From positions 1-6,337 of the forward strand of contig SFUD01000040.1 of assembly GCA_004561775.1 (NCBI GenBank): a stretch of 6,337 bases of DNA, in the 5' to 3' direction. This DNA is from a bacterium. GTDB taxonomy: Bacteria > Bacteroidota > Bacteroidia > Bacteroidales > UBA932. Positions within the stretch are counted from its first letter, which is position 1. Each line of letters opens with the position of its first letter. The position numbers and the translations under genes were made by a program. Below, one piece after another: positions 1 to 6,337 of the stretch. The notes below the pieces were generated by a model. That model was not told the origin of the DNA. It saw only the letters and a list, made by a program, of their open reading frames with translations, and did no database searches.

Positions 1-1
1 A

Positions 2-2008
2 CCCTATCTGGTGGGCGTTGTGGAGCATCTTCCCGAGCTAAGAGCCAAGGAGGAAGACAACTATAACGATTATGTTGCCGATTCCATAAAGGATGCGGCG
101 CTTACAATAATAAAGATGTCTCCAAACATCCCCCAAGAGTTGAGTTTTGCCATAAAGAACATAGAGGGATTTGAGTTCCTCATAAACTTTATAGCAGCCA
201 ATATGGAGTTTGAGAAGATATCTGACAAGATAAAGATACTCTCCGAGTCCAACCCTACCGAAAGGGGAATGAGGCTTCTGGAGTTGCTGCAGAAACAGAT
301 AGAGTTCATTAAACTTAAGAATGACATTCAGCAGAAGGTAAAGAGCGAGATGGACCAGCAGCAGCGCGAGTACTACCTTAACAATCAGCTAAAGACCATC
401 CAGGAGGAGCTGGGAATGGGGGCTGGCAGCCAGGATTCTGAGAAGCTGCGCGAAAGGGCCGCAAAGAAAAGGTGGCCTGCAAAAGTGGCAGCAGCATTCA
501 GCAAGGAGCTCTCCAAACTGGAAAAGATGGTTAGCAGTTCTCCCGATTACAGTGTGCAGCTAAACTATCTGGAGTTTATGCTGGACCTCCCTTGGGACGA
601 GACCACACTGGATAATCTGAGCCTTAGCAACGCCCAGGAGGTGCTGGACAAGGACCACTATGGACTGGATAAGGTTAAGGAGAGGATTATTGAATATCTT
701 GCCGTTCTTAAATTGAAGGGAGATATGAAATCTCCTATTCTCTGCCTCTATGGGCCTCCGGGAGTGGGTAAGACCTCTCTGGGCAAATCCATTGCCAAGG
801 CACTTGGCAGGAAATATGGAAGGATTTCACTTGGAGGAATGCACGACGAGTCTGAGATAAGGGGACACAGAAAGACCTACATTGGAGCTATGCCGGGAAG
901 GATAATAGATACCATAAAGAAGTGCGGTTCGTCCAACCCTGTAATTGTGCTGGACGAGATTGATAAAGTGGCCTCCGATTACAAGGGGGACCCCTCTTCT
1001 GCGCTTCTTGAGGCACTTGACCCGGAACAGAACACTGCCTTCCACGACAACTACCTTGATGTGGATTACGACCTCTCCAAGGTGCTCTTCATAACAACAG
1101 CCAACAACATTGGCAATATCTCCCCTGCCCTTAAGGACAGAATGGAGATGATTCCGGTAAGCGGATACCTTGCAGAGGAGAAATACTTCATTGCCAAGGA
1201 TCACCTTATTAAGAAGCAGCGCGAGGCGCACGGGCTCAAGAGTTTCCAGTTTAAGATTAACAAGGCTGCCATTGAGACCGTAATAAACGAATACACGAGG
1301 GAATCGGGAGTAAGAAATCTGGATAGGCAGATTGCCAAACTTGCCCGCTACGCTGCCAAAAGGATTGCGGTTGACGGTATGTCGAGTGTAAGCATAACTC
1401 CTAAGGATGTGAAGAGCATATTGGGCCTTCCGGTGCATTTCCAAGACCTGCAGAAGGGCAATGAGATGCCCGGAGTGGTTACAGGTCTTGCCTGGACTGA
1501 GGTTGGAGGTGAAATTCTCTTTGTGGAGTGCAGCCTGAGCAAGGGCAAAGGGGTGCTTACAACCACAGGTAATTTGGGAGATGTTATGAAGGAGTCTGCC
1601 ACAATTGCCTACCAGTACATAAAGGCTCATCCGGAGCTGATTGGTGTTACTGCAGAGGAGATTGCATCCAAGGATATACATATACACGTGCCTGAGGGCG
1701 CCGTTCCGAAGGATGGCCCGTCTGCCGGCATAACCATTGTGAGCGCTATGGCCTCTGCCTTCTCCGGCAAATGCGTAAAGCACGGCATTGCAATGACAGG
1801 AGAGATGACCTTAAGGGGCAAAGTGCTCCCTGTTGGAGGCATAAAGGAGAAGATTCTTGCCGCAAAGAGGGCCGGAATAGATACAATTGTTCTCTCGGAG
1901 GATAACAGAAGGGATATTAACGAGATTAAGAGCATCTATATAGAGGGCCTCTCCTTCAAATATGTAAAGAGTATGGAGGATGTGCTCAAATTTATCTTTG
2001 AGGATTGA
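2..2008 (+). CDS. lon: ATP-dependent endopeptidase La (Lon protease), 5'-truncated by the window edge
   Basis: Lon is a cytosolic homo-hexameric AAA+ serine protease that degrades misfolded and short-lived regulatory proteins. The frame is open at the window's first base, so the true start lies upstream; the GTG at 11 is an internal Val codon. By alignment from memory with E. coli Lon (784 aa), roughly 105 or more N-terminal residues are missing. The visible part has the end of the substrate-binding LAN region and its coiled coil (to about 600), then the AAA+ module with Walker A GPPGVGKT (752-775), Walker B VIVLDEID (941-964) and an arginine-finger-like DRME near 1136-1147. The C-terminal protease domain carries the catalytic Ser of PKDGPSAG (codon 1721-1723) and the catalytic Lys, second Lys of IKEK (codon 1850-1852), 43 residues apart as in E. 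coli. No frameshift is visible, so the enzyme should be active. The stop TGA falls in a heptamer repeat, 27 bases before ung. Confidence 0.98.
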   Translation, partial: PYLVGVVEHLPELRAKEEDNYNDYVADSIKDAALTIIKMSPNIPQELSFAIKNIEGFEFLINFIAANMEFEKISDKIKILSESNPTERGMRLLELLQKQIEFIKLKNDIQQKVKSEMDQQQREYYLNNQLKTIQEELGMGAGSQDSEKLRERAAKKRWPAKVAAAFSKELSKLEKMVSSSPDYSVQLNYLEFMLDLPWDETTLDNLSLSNAQEVLDKDHYGLDKVKERIIEYLAVLKLKGDMKSPILCLYGPPGVGKTSLGKSIAKALGRKYGRISLGGMHDESEIRGHRKTYIGAMPGRIIDTIKKCGSSNPVIVLDEIDKVASDYKGDPSSALLEALDPEQNTAFHDNYLDVDYDLSKVLFITTANNIGNISPALKDRMEMIPVSGYLAEEKYFIAKDHLIKKQREAHGLKSFQFKINKAAIETVINEYTRESGVRNLDRQIAKLARYAAKRIAVDGMSSVSITPKDVKSILGLPVHFQDLQKGNEMPGVVTGLAWTEVGGEILFVECSLSKGKGVLTTTGNLGDVMKESATIAYQYIKAHPELIGVTAEEIASKDIHIHVPEGAVPKDGPSAGITIVSAMASAFSGKCVKHGIAMTGEMTLRGKVLPVGGIKEKILAAKRAGIDTIVLSEDNRRDINEIKSIYIEGLSFKYVKSMEDVLKFIFED

Positions 2009-2027
2009 GAATTGAGGGTTGAGGATT
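2000..2027 (+). repeat. Tandem heptamer repeat, four units of GAGRRTT
   Basis: Four consecutive 7-base units read GAGGATT, GAGAATT, GAGGGTT, GAGGATT, followed by a partial fifth (GAG at 2028-2030). The first unit codes for the last residues of Lon and the lon stop TGA spans the unit 1/2 junction. Each unit junction creates a TGA (2006, 2013, 2020, 2027), and because seven is not a multiple of three these fall in all three forward frames. The array ends eight bases before the ung ATG. A change in copy number would alter the lon-ung spacing but neither protein. Its function is unknown; a chance product of slipped-strand replication is possible. Confidence 0.85.
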
Positions 2028-2035
2028 GAGGCGAG

Positions 2036-2704
2036 ATGATAGATGTTAAGATTGAGCCGGGATGGAAGGAGCTCCTTAAGAATGAGTTTGAAAAGGAGTA
2101 TTTTGCAAGGCTGGTTGAGTCTCTGCATGAGCAGAAGCGCAACGGCGTTGTAATCTATCCTCCCGGCTCAAAAATCTTTAATGCTTTTAATCTTACTCCT
2201 CCCGACAGGGTAAAGGCTGTGATACTTGGACAAGACCCCTATCATAATCCCGGTCAGGCACACGGCCTCTCCTTCTCCGTTCCGGAGGGTATTGCCGCTC
2301 CCCCGTCATTAAAGAATATCTACAAAGAGATTTCAACGGATTTGGGCATTGACACATCGTCAAGAGGCGGAGACCTTACCCGATGGGCCAGGCAGGGGGT
2401 CTTTCTGCTTAATGCAGTGCTTACCGTAAGAGCAAATCAGCCTGCCTCCCACTCCGGCTTGGGGTGGAAGGAGTTTACAGATGCGGTTATCTCTCTGCTC
2501 TCCAGCCGCAGGGAGCATCTTGTCTTTATGCTTTGGGGCAACTATGCCCGCAGCAAGAGCGGGCTCATAGACCACAACAAGCACCTTGTGCTAGAGGCTG
2601 CGCACCCCTCACCGCTTGCAAGAGGAGCATTCTTTGGGTGCAGACACTTCTCCAAATGCAACAATTATCTTATAGCGAACGGAATTGCCCCCATTGTTTG
2701 GTAA
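2036..2704 (+). CDS. ung: Uracil-DNA glycosylase, family 1
   Basis: Removes uracil from DNA, which arises by cytosine deamination or dUTP incorporation, leaving an abasic site for base-excision repair in the cytosol. At 222 aa it is close to the family norm (E. coli 229). Family-1 signatures are present in order: the water-activating loop GQDPYH at residues 65-70 with catalytic Asp67 and Tyr69, the uracil-stacking Phe80 in GLSF, the PPSLKNIYKE segment (89-98), the uracil-reading Asn126 in LLNAVLTV, SHSGLGW (138-144), and the catalytic His190 and intercalating Leu194 in HPSPL. After Leu194 the loop before FFGC is one residue shorter than in E. coli (see findings). The ATG at 2036 gives the expected N-terminus. 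GAGG at 2028-2031, the end of the repeat, could serve as a weak ribosome site, but spacing is short and Bacteroidetes rely little on Shine-Dalgarno pairing. Probably cotranscribed with lon. Confidence 0.97.
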   Translation: MIDVKIEPGWKELLKNEFEKEYFARLVESLHEQKRNGVVIYPPGSKIFNAFNLTPPDRVKAVILGQDPYHNPGQAHGLSFSVPEGIAAPPSLKNIYKEISTDLGIDTSSRGGDLTRWARQGVFLLNAVLTVRANQPASHSGLGWKEFTDAVISLLSSRREHLVFMLWGNYARSKSGLIDHNKHLVLEAAHPSPLARGAFFGCRHFSKCNNYLIANGIAPIVW

Positions 2705-2728
2705 TTATTCAATTATACGCTAATTTTA
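2697..2728 (+). promoter_or_regulatory. Candidate Bacteroidetes-type promoter for coaD
   Basis: TTTG at 2697-2700 is followed after 20 bases by TAATTTTA at 2721-2728. This fits the Bacteroidetes primary sigma pattern (-33 TTTG, -7 TAnnTTTG) with one mismatch in the last base of the -7 element. It lies in the only AT-rich gap of the window, with the coaD ATG 28 bases beyond the -7 box. The TTTG box overlaps the last codons of ung. Such short patterns occur by chance in AT-rich DNA, so this is a suggestion only. Confidence 0.4.
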
Positions 2729-2755
2729 CACAATAATTATAGAATTGATGTTGTA

Positions 2756-3271
2756 ATGCGTACAGCCATATTTCCGGGTTCATTCGACCCCTTTACAATA
2801 GGTCACTACGATGTTCTTATATCTGCGCTTAAACTCTTTGACAAGGTAATTATTGCCGTTGGCTACAACAGTTCCAAAAGCGGCTATTTCAGTCCCTGCA
2901 CAAGAGTAAAGATTATAGAGGATGCCATAAAAGGATTGGAGCACGTAGAGGTTTGCACCTATTCGGAACTTACCATAGACCTTTGTAAAAGACTTGGAGT
3001 CAACTATATAGTAAGAGGATTGCGCACCACTACAGATTTTGAGCTGGAGAGCGTAATTGCCCAGGCAAACAAAAAGATGGCTCCGGATATTCTCACAATC
3101 TACATTCCTGCATCGCAAGAGTACTCCTTTGTTTCAAGCACCGTTGCAAGGGATGTGATTATTCATCAGGGCAATGCAGAGCTCTTTATGCCAAAGGGGG
3201 TAAACATTCAAAAATATATAAAGGCAGGAATGGTTAATATACCGCCTGTAAAATTGGATAAGCAGGAATAG
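2756..3271 (+). CDS. coaD: Phosphopantetheine adenylyltransferase (CoaD)
   Basis: Catalyses the fourth step of coenzyme A synthesis: 4'-phosphopantetheine plus ATP gives dephospho-CoA and pyrophosphate, in the cytosol, usually as a hexamer. It belongs to the nucleotidyltransferase superfamily with the T/HxGH signature. Visible are PGSFDPFTIGH at residues 7-17 with the TIGH motif at 14-17, a Lys at 41 matching E. coli Lys42, the VRGLR segment (86-90) followed by DFELE (94-98), and the second nucleotide-binding motif SFVSSTVARD (124-133). At 171 aa it is about 12 residues longer than E. coli CoaD (159); the extra residues form a C-terminal tail after about 158 (IPPVKLDKQE). The ATG at 2756 puts the beta-strand RTAIFPGSF right at the start, as expected. 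It follows ung by 51 AT-rich bases with a possible promoter, and its stop is two bases before the next gene, suggesting translational coupling downstream. Confidence 0.97.
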   Translation: MRTAIFPGSFDPFTIGHYDVLISALKLFDKVIIAVGYNSSKSGYFSPCTRVKIIEDAIKGLEHVEVCTYSELTIDLCKRLGVNYIVRGLRTTTDFELESVIAQANKKMAPDILTIYIPASQEYSFVSSTVARDVIIHQGNAELFMPKGVNIQKYIKAGMVNIPPVKLDKQE

Positions 3272-3273
3272 GG

Positions 3274-3348
3274 TTGGAACGATGGTCTTATATATCTCTG
3301 CTCTTTGTTGCACTGCTCTTTGGCAGCACTCAGCAACTGCGCTCTGCG
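3274..3348 (+). other. Probable Sec signal peptide of the thioredoxin-fold protein
   Basis: Residues 1-25 read from the TTG start contain Glu2-Arg3, a hydrophobic core of about 12 residues (6-17, rich in Leu, Phe, Val and Ile) and a polar c-region ending Arg-Ser-Ala. Arg at -3 is unfavourable for signal peptidase I after Ala25, so cleavage may be elsewhere nearby. Export fits the TlpA-like domain downstream. Confidence 0.6.
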
Positions 3349-4665
3349 GAAGGAGCCTTTAGATTAAGGCTCAACTGCAAGGCGGCAATAGAGTGCGGTG
3401 CCATCTCTAAGGGAGACACAATTGCAATAAAGGGATTTACCTGGGGAGAGCTCTCCACCGCTCCCCTCTCCTATGGCATTGTTAAGGGCAGAAGCATAAT
3501 CCTTACTCTGCAGAATGCCAAATGCGGAGAGTATGTGGTGGAACTGCGCAAGAGAGCCGGCGGCAGGGTGCGCAATGTTATGGAGTTCTTTGTGTCGGAT
3601 GCAGAGAGCCATCGGGAAGAGAGGTATGCCATAAGTTATAAGAATGATGCATTTTATGCGCAGGCGCTTGAGGGGGCTGCGGAGAATGGGTTGCTGGCAG
3701 AGCTTAATGCCTCTATAAGGGATTTCTCTGCTGGTATAATTGGCAATAAAGAGGCAAAGGAGGCGCTTGATTCCATCTATAGCAAGGCGCTGGCAAGCGA
3801 TTCTTCTGCGCTCTTTACCTCATTGTGCCGCCTCTCGCTAGACAATAGGTGCAGAAGTGTAAGGTATATAAGGTCTGTACTGCCGCTGGAGGACCCAAGA
3901 GTGCTCTACACCAATTTTGTTAAGAGCAGCGTGGAGTCTTACCTGAAGAGCCTTGAGAGAAATAGCACGGAGGCTTTGACATTTATTGCAGAGGATTTGG
4001 TGCAGAGTGCCCACAGCACGCTTAAGCCATATATTGCACTGCAGATATTCAACCTCTTTAAGGAGGCTGAGATTATGGGGCAGGAGGCTGTTGCAGTTGA
4101 GATTGCAAAGAGGTATCTGCTTAATGACAAGAGTGGCGGCATAGAGGAGATGCTGGGTTATGAGACCTATTTTGGCATAATGGCATTTGTGCAGATGAAT
4201 GAGCATTCCCTTATAGGAATGCAGGCGCCTCAGATAGAGCTTCCCGATTCGCTGGGTTGCTTGCACTCCATTCCAGAGTGCGGCGAGGGTGCAGATGAGG
4301 CCTCGCCATTTTTGCAGCTCTTCTACTTTTACACCTCCAATTGCAGCAGTTGCAGGGCAACCACTCCGCTGCTTGCAGAGCTGCTGCAGCGCTATTCGGG
4401 AATACCAATAAAGATATATGCCATCTTTACAGGCAGCAGCAGAGGTGAGTGGATGAGCGAGTGCGCAAAGTTCTCTCTTATAAAGAATCCGCTGGTGGAG
4501 CGCATAGACCTCTGGGACCCTGAGGTGGAGAGCAACTTTCCTCTGCTCTATGGCGTTATCTCTACGCCGCAGATGCTGCTTACAACAGACAAGGGCATTA
4601 TTGTTGGACGCAGGCTTACCCCGAAGAGCCTTGAGCAATTGCTTGAGGCAATAAATGAGAATTAA
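3274..4665 (+). CDS. Exported DUF5106-like protein with C-terminal thioredoxin (TlpA/AhpC-TSA-like) domain
   Basis: A 463-residue protein, probably exported to the cell envelope and acting as a thiol-disulfide oxidoreductase; substrate unknown. The N-terminus has a hydrophobic stretch (about residues 6-17) followed by a polar segment ending RSA at 23-25, like a Sec signal peptide, though the n-region is barely charged and the cleavage site is unclear. There is no lipobox Cys. Residues about 30-110 are a beta-rich region I cannot assign. About 120-310 is helical and resembles DUF5106, with LYTNFVKSSVESYL (211-224) and AEIMGQEAVAVEIAKRYL (265-282) matching the family pattern as I remember it. 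LIGMQAPQIELPD (313-325) opens the thioredoxin fold, with CSSC at 357-360 and a cis-Pro Thr-Pro-Gln (Pro432). The start is TTG at 3274: an in-frame TAA at 3259 blocks extension, no ATG lies between, and the next in-frame ATG (residue 103) would lose the signal peptide. Ten cysteines in all. Confidence 0.82.
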   Translation: MERWSYISLLFVALLFGSTQQLRSAEGAFRLRLNCKAAIECGAISKGDTIAIKGFTWGELSTAPLSYGIVKGRSIILTLQNAKCGEYVVELRKRAGGRVRNVMEFFVSDAESHREERYAISYKNDAFYAQALEGAAENGLLAELNASIRDFSAGIIGNKEAKEALDSIYSKALASDSSALFTSLCRLSLDNRCRSVRYIRSVLPLEDPRVLYTNFVKSSVESYLKSLERNSTEALTFIAEDLVQSAHSTLKPYIALQIFNLFKEAEIMGQEAVAVEIAKRYLLNDKSGGIEEMLGYETYFGIMAFVQMNEHSLIGMQAPQIELPDSLGCLHSIPECGEGADEASPFLQLFYFYTSNCSSCRATTPLLAELLQRYSGIPIKIYAIFTGSSRGEWMSECAKFSLIKNPLVERIDLWDPEVESNFPLLYGVISTPQMLLTTDKGIIVGRRLTPKSLEQLLEAINEN

Positions 4666-4677
4666 ATTATCGCAGCT

Positions 4678-6337
4678 ATGATAACAGGAAAATACAAAGA
4701 TTTCTACAACAAGGTTAAGACCTTGATTCCAAAAGAGAGAATGTTTCACGACTCATTGAGCACACTGGCCTTTGGTACAGATGCCTCTTTTTACAGATAT
4801 ACTCCTAAGCTTGTCATTAAGGCTCAGAACAATAGGGAGATTCAGCACATATTGGCCAATGCTTGGGAGATGGAGATACCTGTAACATTCAGGGCTGCAG
4901 GAACTTCGCTCTCCGGACAGGCTCAGAGCGACAGCGTGCTTGTCTTTGCCACTCACGGCTTTGGAGACCACAAGGTGCTTGAGAGCGGTCTTAAAATAGA
5001 GTTGCAGCCAGGCTTGCGCGGAGGTTATGCCAATACATTTCTTGCAAAGTACGGCAGGAAGATTGGTCCCGACCCTGCCTCTATAGATTCTGCAATGATT
5101 GGCGGAATTGCTGCCAACAATGCCAGCGGAATGTGCTGCGGCACAAGCGAGAACTCATACAAGACCGTAGCAGACCTTAAACTTATCTTTGCGGACGGAA
5201 CTATGCTGGATACTGCCAGCAAGGAGTCCAGGGAGGCCTTCAGGGCAACCCACGGCAAACTTCTGGAGGGGCTTGAGGCCATAAGCAGGGAGATTTATGC
5301 CAATCCGCAGCTTAAGGAGCGCATAGAGAGGAAGTACAAGATAAAGAATACCACAGGATATAGCCTGAATGCCTTTGTGGACTATCGGGAGGCCTTTGAT
5401 ATTCTTAAACACGTTATAATTGGTTCCGAGGGCACTCTGGCCTTTATTGCCAGCATTACCTACAATACTGTTGTGGAGCATAAGCACAAAGGGCTTGCGC
5501 TTGCAATTTATCCTACAATAAAGGAGGCCTGCAGTGCCGTACAGGAGCTGCAGAAATTGCCTGTCTCTGCGGTTGAATTGCTGGACAGGGCGGCTATGAA
5601 ATCTGTGGAGAATGCTCAGGGTGTTCCGGAGTATATTAAGAGCGTCTCCGACGGGGCTTGCGCGCTGCTTATTGAGTGCCGCGCAGAGAATGAGCAGGAG
5701 CTGGAGAAGAAGATTGCTGCAATTACAGAGGGGATAAAGGGCTTTGAGACAGAGCTTCCGTATAAGTTTACAAAGGATGCCAAGGAGCAGGCTACACTTT
5801 GGAAATTGCGCAAGGAGACACTCCCTACCGTTGCGGGTATGAGAAAGGCCGGCACTACCTCCATTATTGAGGATATCTGCTTCCCTGTGCCAAAGCTGGC
5901 CGAGGCAACTACAGAGCTGAGGAAGATATTTGACAAAGATGGCTATGAGGATGCCGTAATATTTGGCCACGCGCTTGCCGGCAACCTGCACTTTATGTTC
6001 AATCAGGACTTTGGCAGCAAAGAGGAGGTTATCAAGTATGCCAACTTTATGGAGGATATTGCCAATATGGTGGTTAGCAGATATGACGGCTCGCTTAAGG
6101 CAGAGCATGGCACCGGCCGCAATATGGCGCCGTTTGTAGAGCTGGAGTGGGGCGAGCAGGCATACAGCCTTATGAAGAGGATAAAGAGCCTCTTCGACAG
6201 CAAGAACATACTTAATCCGGGCGTTATTCTGAATAGTGACAAAAATGCCCATATTGCCAACCTTAAGCCTTGTCCCGATACTAAAGAGATAGTAAACAAA
6301 TGTATGGAGTGCGGCTTCTGCGAGCGAACCTGCGTTG
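4678..6337 (+). CDS. FAD-binding and 4Fe-4S D-2-hydroxyacid dehydrogenase-type oxidoreductase (D-lactate dehydrogenase/GlcD/YdiJ-like), 3'-truncated
   Basis: A flavin and iron-sulfur oxidoreductase that likely oxidises a D-2-hydroxyacid such as D-lactate and passes electrons on; the substrate cannot be read from sequence. The frame stays open to the window end, with 553 codons visible; full-length members with a fused Fe-S half are commonly over 900 aa. The PCMH-type FAD domain (about 40-260) shows the pyrophosphate loop RAAGTSLSGQ at 72-81, GPDP (130-133), GGIAANNASGMCCGT (142-156) and GSEGTL (249-254). The C-terminal oxidase domain (about 265-520) has GHALAGNLH (430-438) and AEHGTGR (475-481); His431, His438 and Glu476 match the metal ligands, and His477 the catalytic His, of D-2-hydroxyglutarate dehydrogenase as I recall them. 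A ferredoxin-like motif begins at Cys542 (CxxCxxCxxxC, Cys542/545/548/552), where the window ends. The ATG at 4678 is 12 bases after the previous stop, so the two genes are probably cotranscribed. Confidence 0.93.
   Translation, partial: MITGKYKDFYNKVKTLIPKERMFHDSLSTLAFGTDASFYRYTPKLVIKAQNNREIQHILANAWEMEIPVTFRAAGTSLSGQAQSDSVLVFATHGFGDHKVLESGLKIELQPGLRGGYANTFLAKYGRKIGPDPASIDSAMIGGIAANNASGMCCGTSENSYKTVADLKLIFADGTMLDTASKESREAFRATHGKLLEGLEAISREIYANPQLKERIERKYKIKNTTGYSLNAFVDYREAFDILKHVIIGSEGTLAFIASITYNTVVEHKHKGLALAIYPTIKEACSAVQELQKLPVSAVELLDRAAMKSVENAQGVPEYIKSVSDGACALLIECRAENEQELEKKIAAITEGIKGFETELPYKFTKDAKEQATLWKLRKETLPTVAGMRKAGTTSIIEDICFPVPKLAEATTELRKIFDKDGYEDAVIFGHALAGNLHFMFNQDFGSKEEVIKYANFMEDIANMVVSRYDGSLKAEHGTGRNMAPFVELEWGEQAYSLMKRIKSLFDSKNILNPGVILNSDKNAHIANLKPCPDTKEIVNKCMECGFCERTCV

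Noticed and set aside
827..1783. 318-codon open frame on the minus strand inside lon
   Set aside because: Antisense to the AAA+ and protease domains of Lon, with no recognisable domain and composition typical of a shadow frame.
2464..2736. 90-codon plus-strand frame overlapping the end of ung
   Set aside because: It shares most of its bases with the conserved 3' half of ung, including the HPSPL motif, in another frame, and looks like nothing known.
2705..2755. Rho-independent terminator after ung
   Set aside because: The gap is nearly all A/T with no GC-rich stem followed by a T run; the only inverted repeat is A/T-only with a 22-base loop.
3282..3363. Short ATG frame just after coaD, as an alternative to the TTG start
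   Set aside because: It is in a different frame from the 463-residue gene and stops within about 27 codons. Reading TTG at 3274 gives a hydrophobic signal-like N-terminus and needs no frameshift.
3838..4749. 303-codon open frame on the minus strand across the thioredoxin-fold gene
   Set aside because: Antisense to a gene with a signal peptide and CxxC motif; no recognisable domain; it even runs across the next gene's start.
5155..6252. 365-codon open frame on the minus strand inside the oxidoreductase gene
   Set aside because: It lies wholly antisense to a gene with strong family motifs, and its translation is Leu/Cys/His-rich with no recognisable domain. It reflects plus-strand codon bias that leaves few antisense stops.
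1..6337. Undescribed defence, mobile or RNA-based system
   Set aside because: All five frames are recognisable housekeeping or metabolic proteins, or a known envelope protein type. I saw no transposase, integrase, tRNA, CRISPR-type repeats or long unexplained non-coding DNA.

Overview
The window looks like ordinary chromosome from a member of the Bacteroidota, probably order Bacteroidales. Three things point there: a Lon sequence typical of that group, an exported DUF5106-like plus thioredoxin-fold protein (an architecture I know mainly from Bacteroidetes), and a possible Bacteroidetes-type promoter (TTTG / TAnnTTTG) ahead of coaD. Ile ATA and Arg AGG/AGA codons are used freely throughout, and base composition is moderate (not computed). 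I cannot name a genus.

All five genes lie on the plus strand and are tightly packed: lon (5' end outside the window), ung, coaD, a secreted thioredoxin-fold protein, and an FAD/4Fe-4S D-2-hydroxyacid dehydrogenase-type oxidoreductase (3' end outside the window). Gaps are 27, 51, 2 and 12 bases, so no stretch over 300 bases lacks a gene. The last gene has no stop codon in the window and was translated by hand from 4678 to the end.

Layout: 2-2008 encodes the cytosolic ATP-dependent protease Lon. A tandem heptamer repeat at 2000-2027 overlaps the lon stop and fills most of the gap to ung (2036-2704), a uracil-DNA glycosylase. The AT-rich 51-base gap after ung holds the likely promoter for coaD (2756-3271), which makes dephospho-CoA. 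From there three genes form a likely operon: coaD, the exported DUF5106/CxxC protein (3274-4665, TTG start) and the flavin/iron-sulfur oxidoreductase (4678 to the end).

Lon and Ung are quality-control and repair functions, CoaD is CoA synthesis, and the last two genes are redox proteins with no proven link to each other. I found no RNA gene, mobile element, CRISPR array or defence system. I do not think the window holds an undescribed system. The points worth a second look are small: the heptamer repeat with stops in all three frames, a one-residue shorter DNA-intercalation loop in Ung, the cysteine-rich exported protein paired with a redox enzyme, and the possible coaD promoter.
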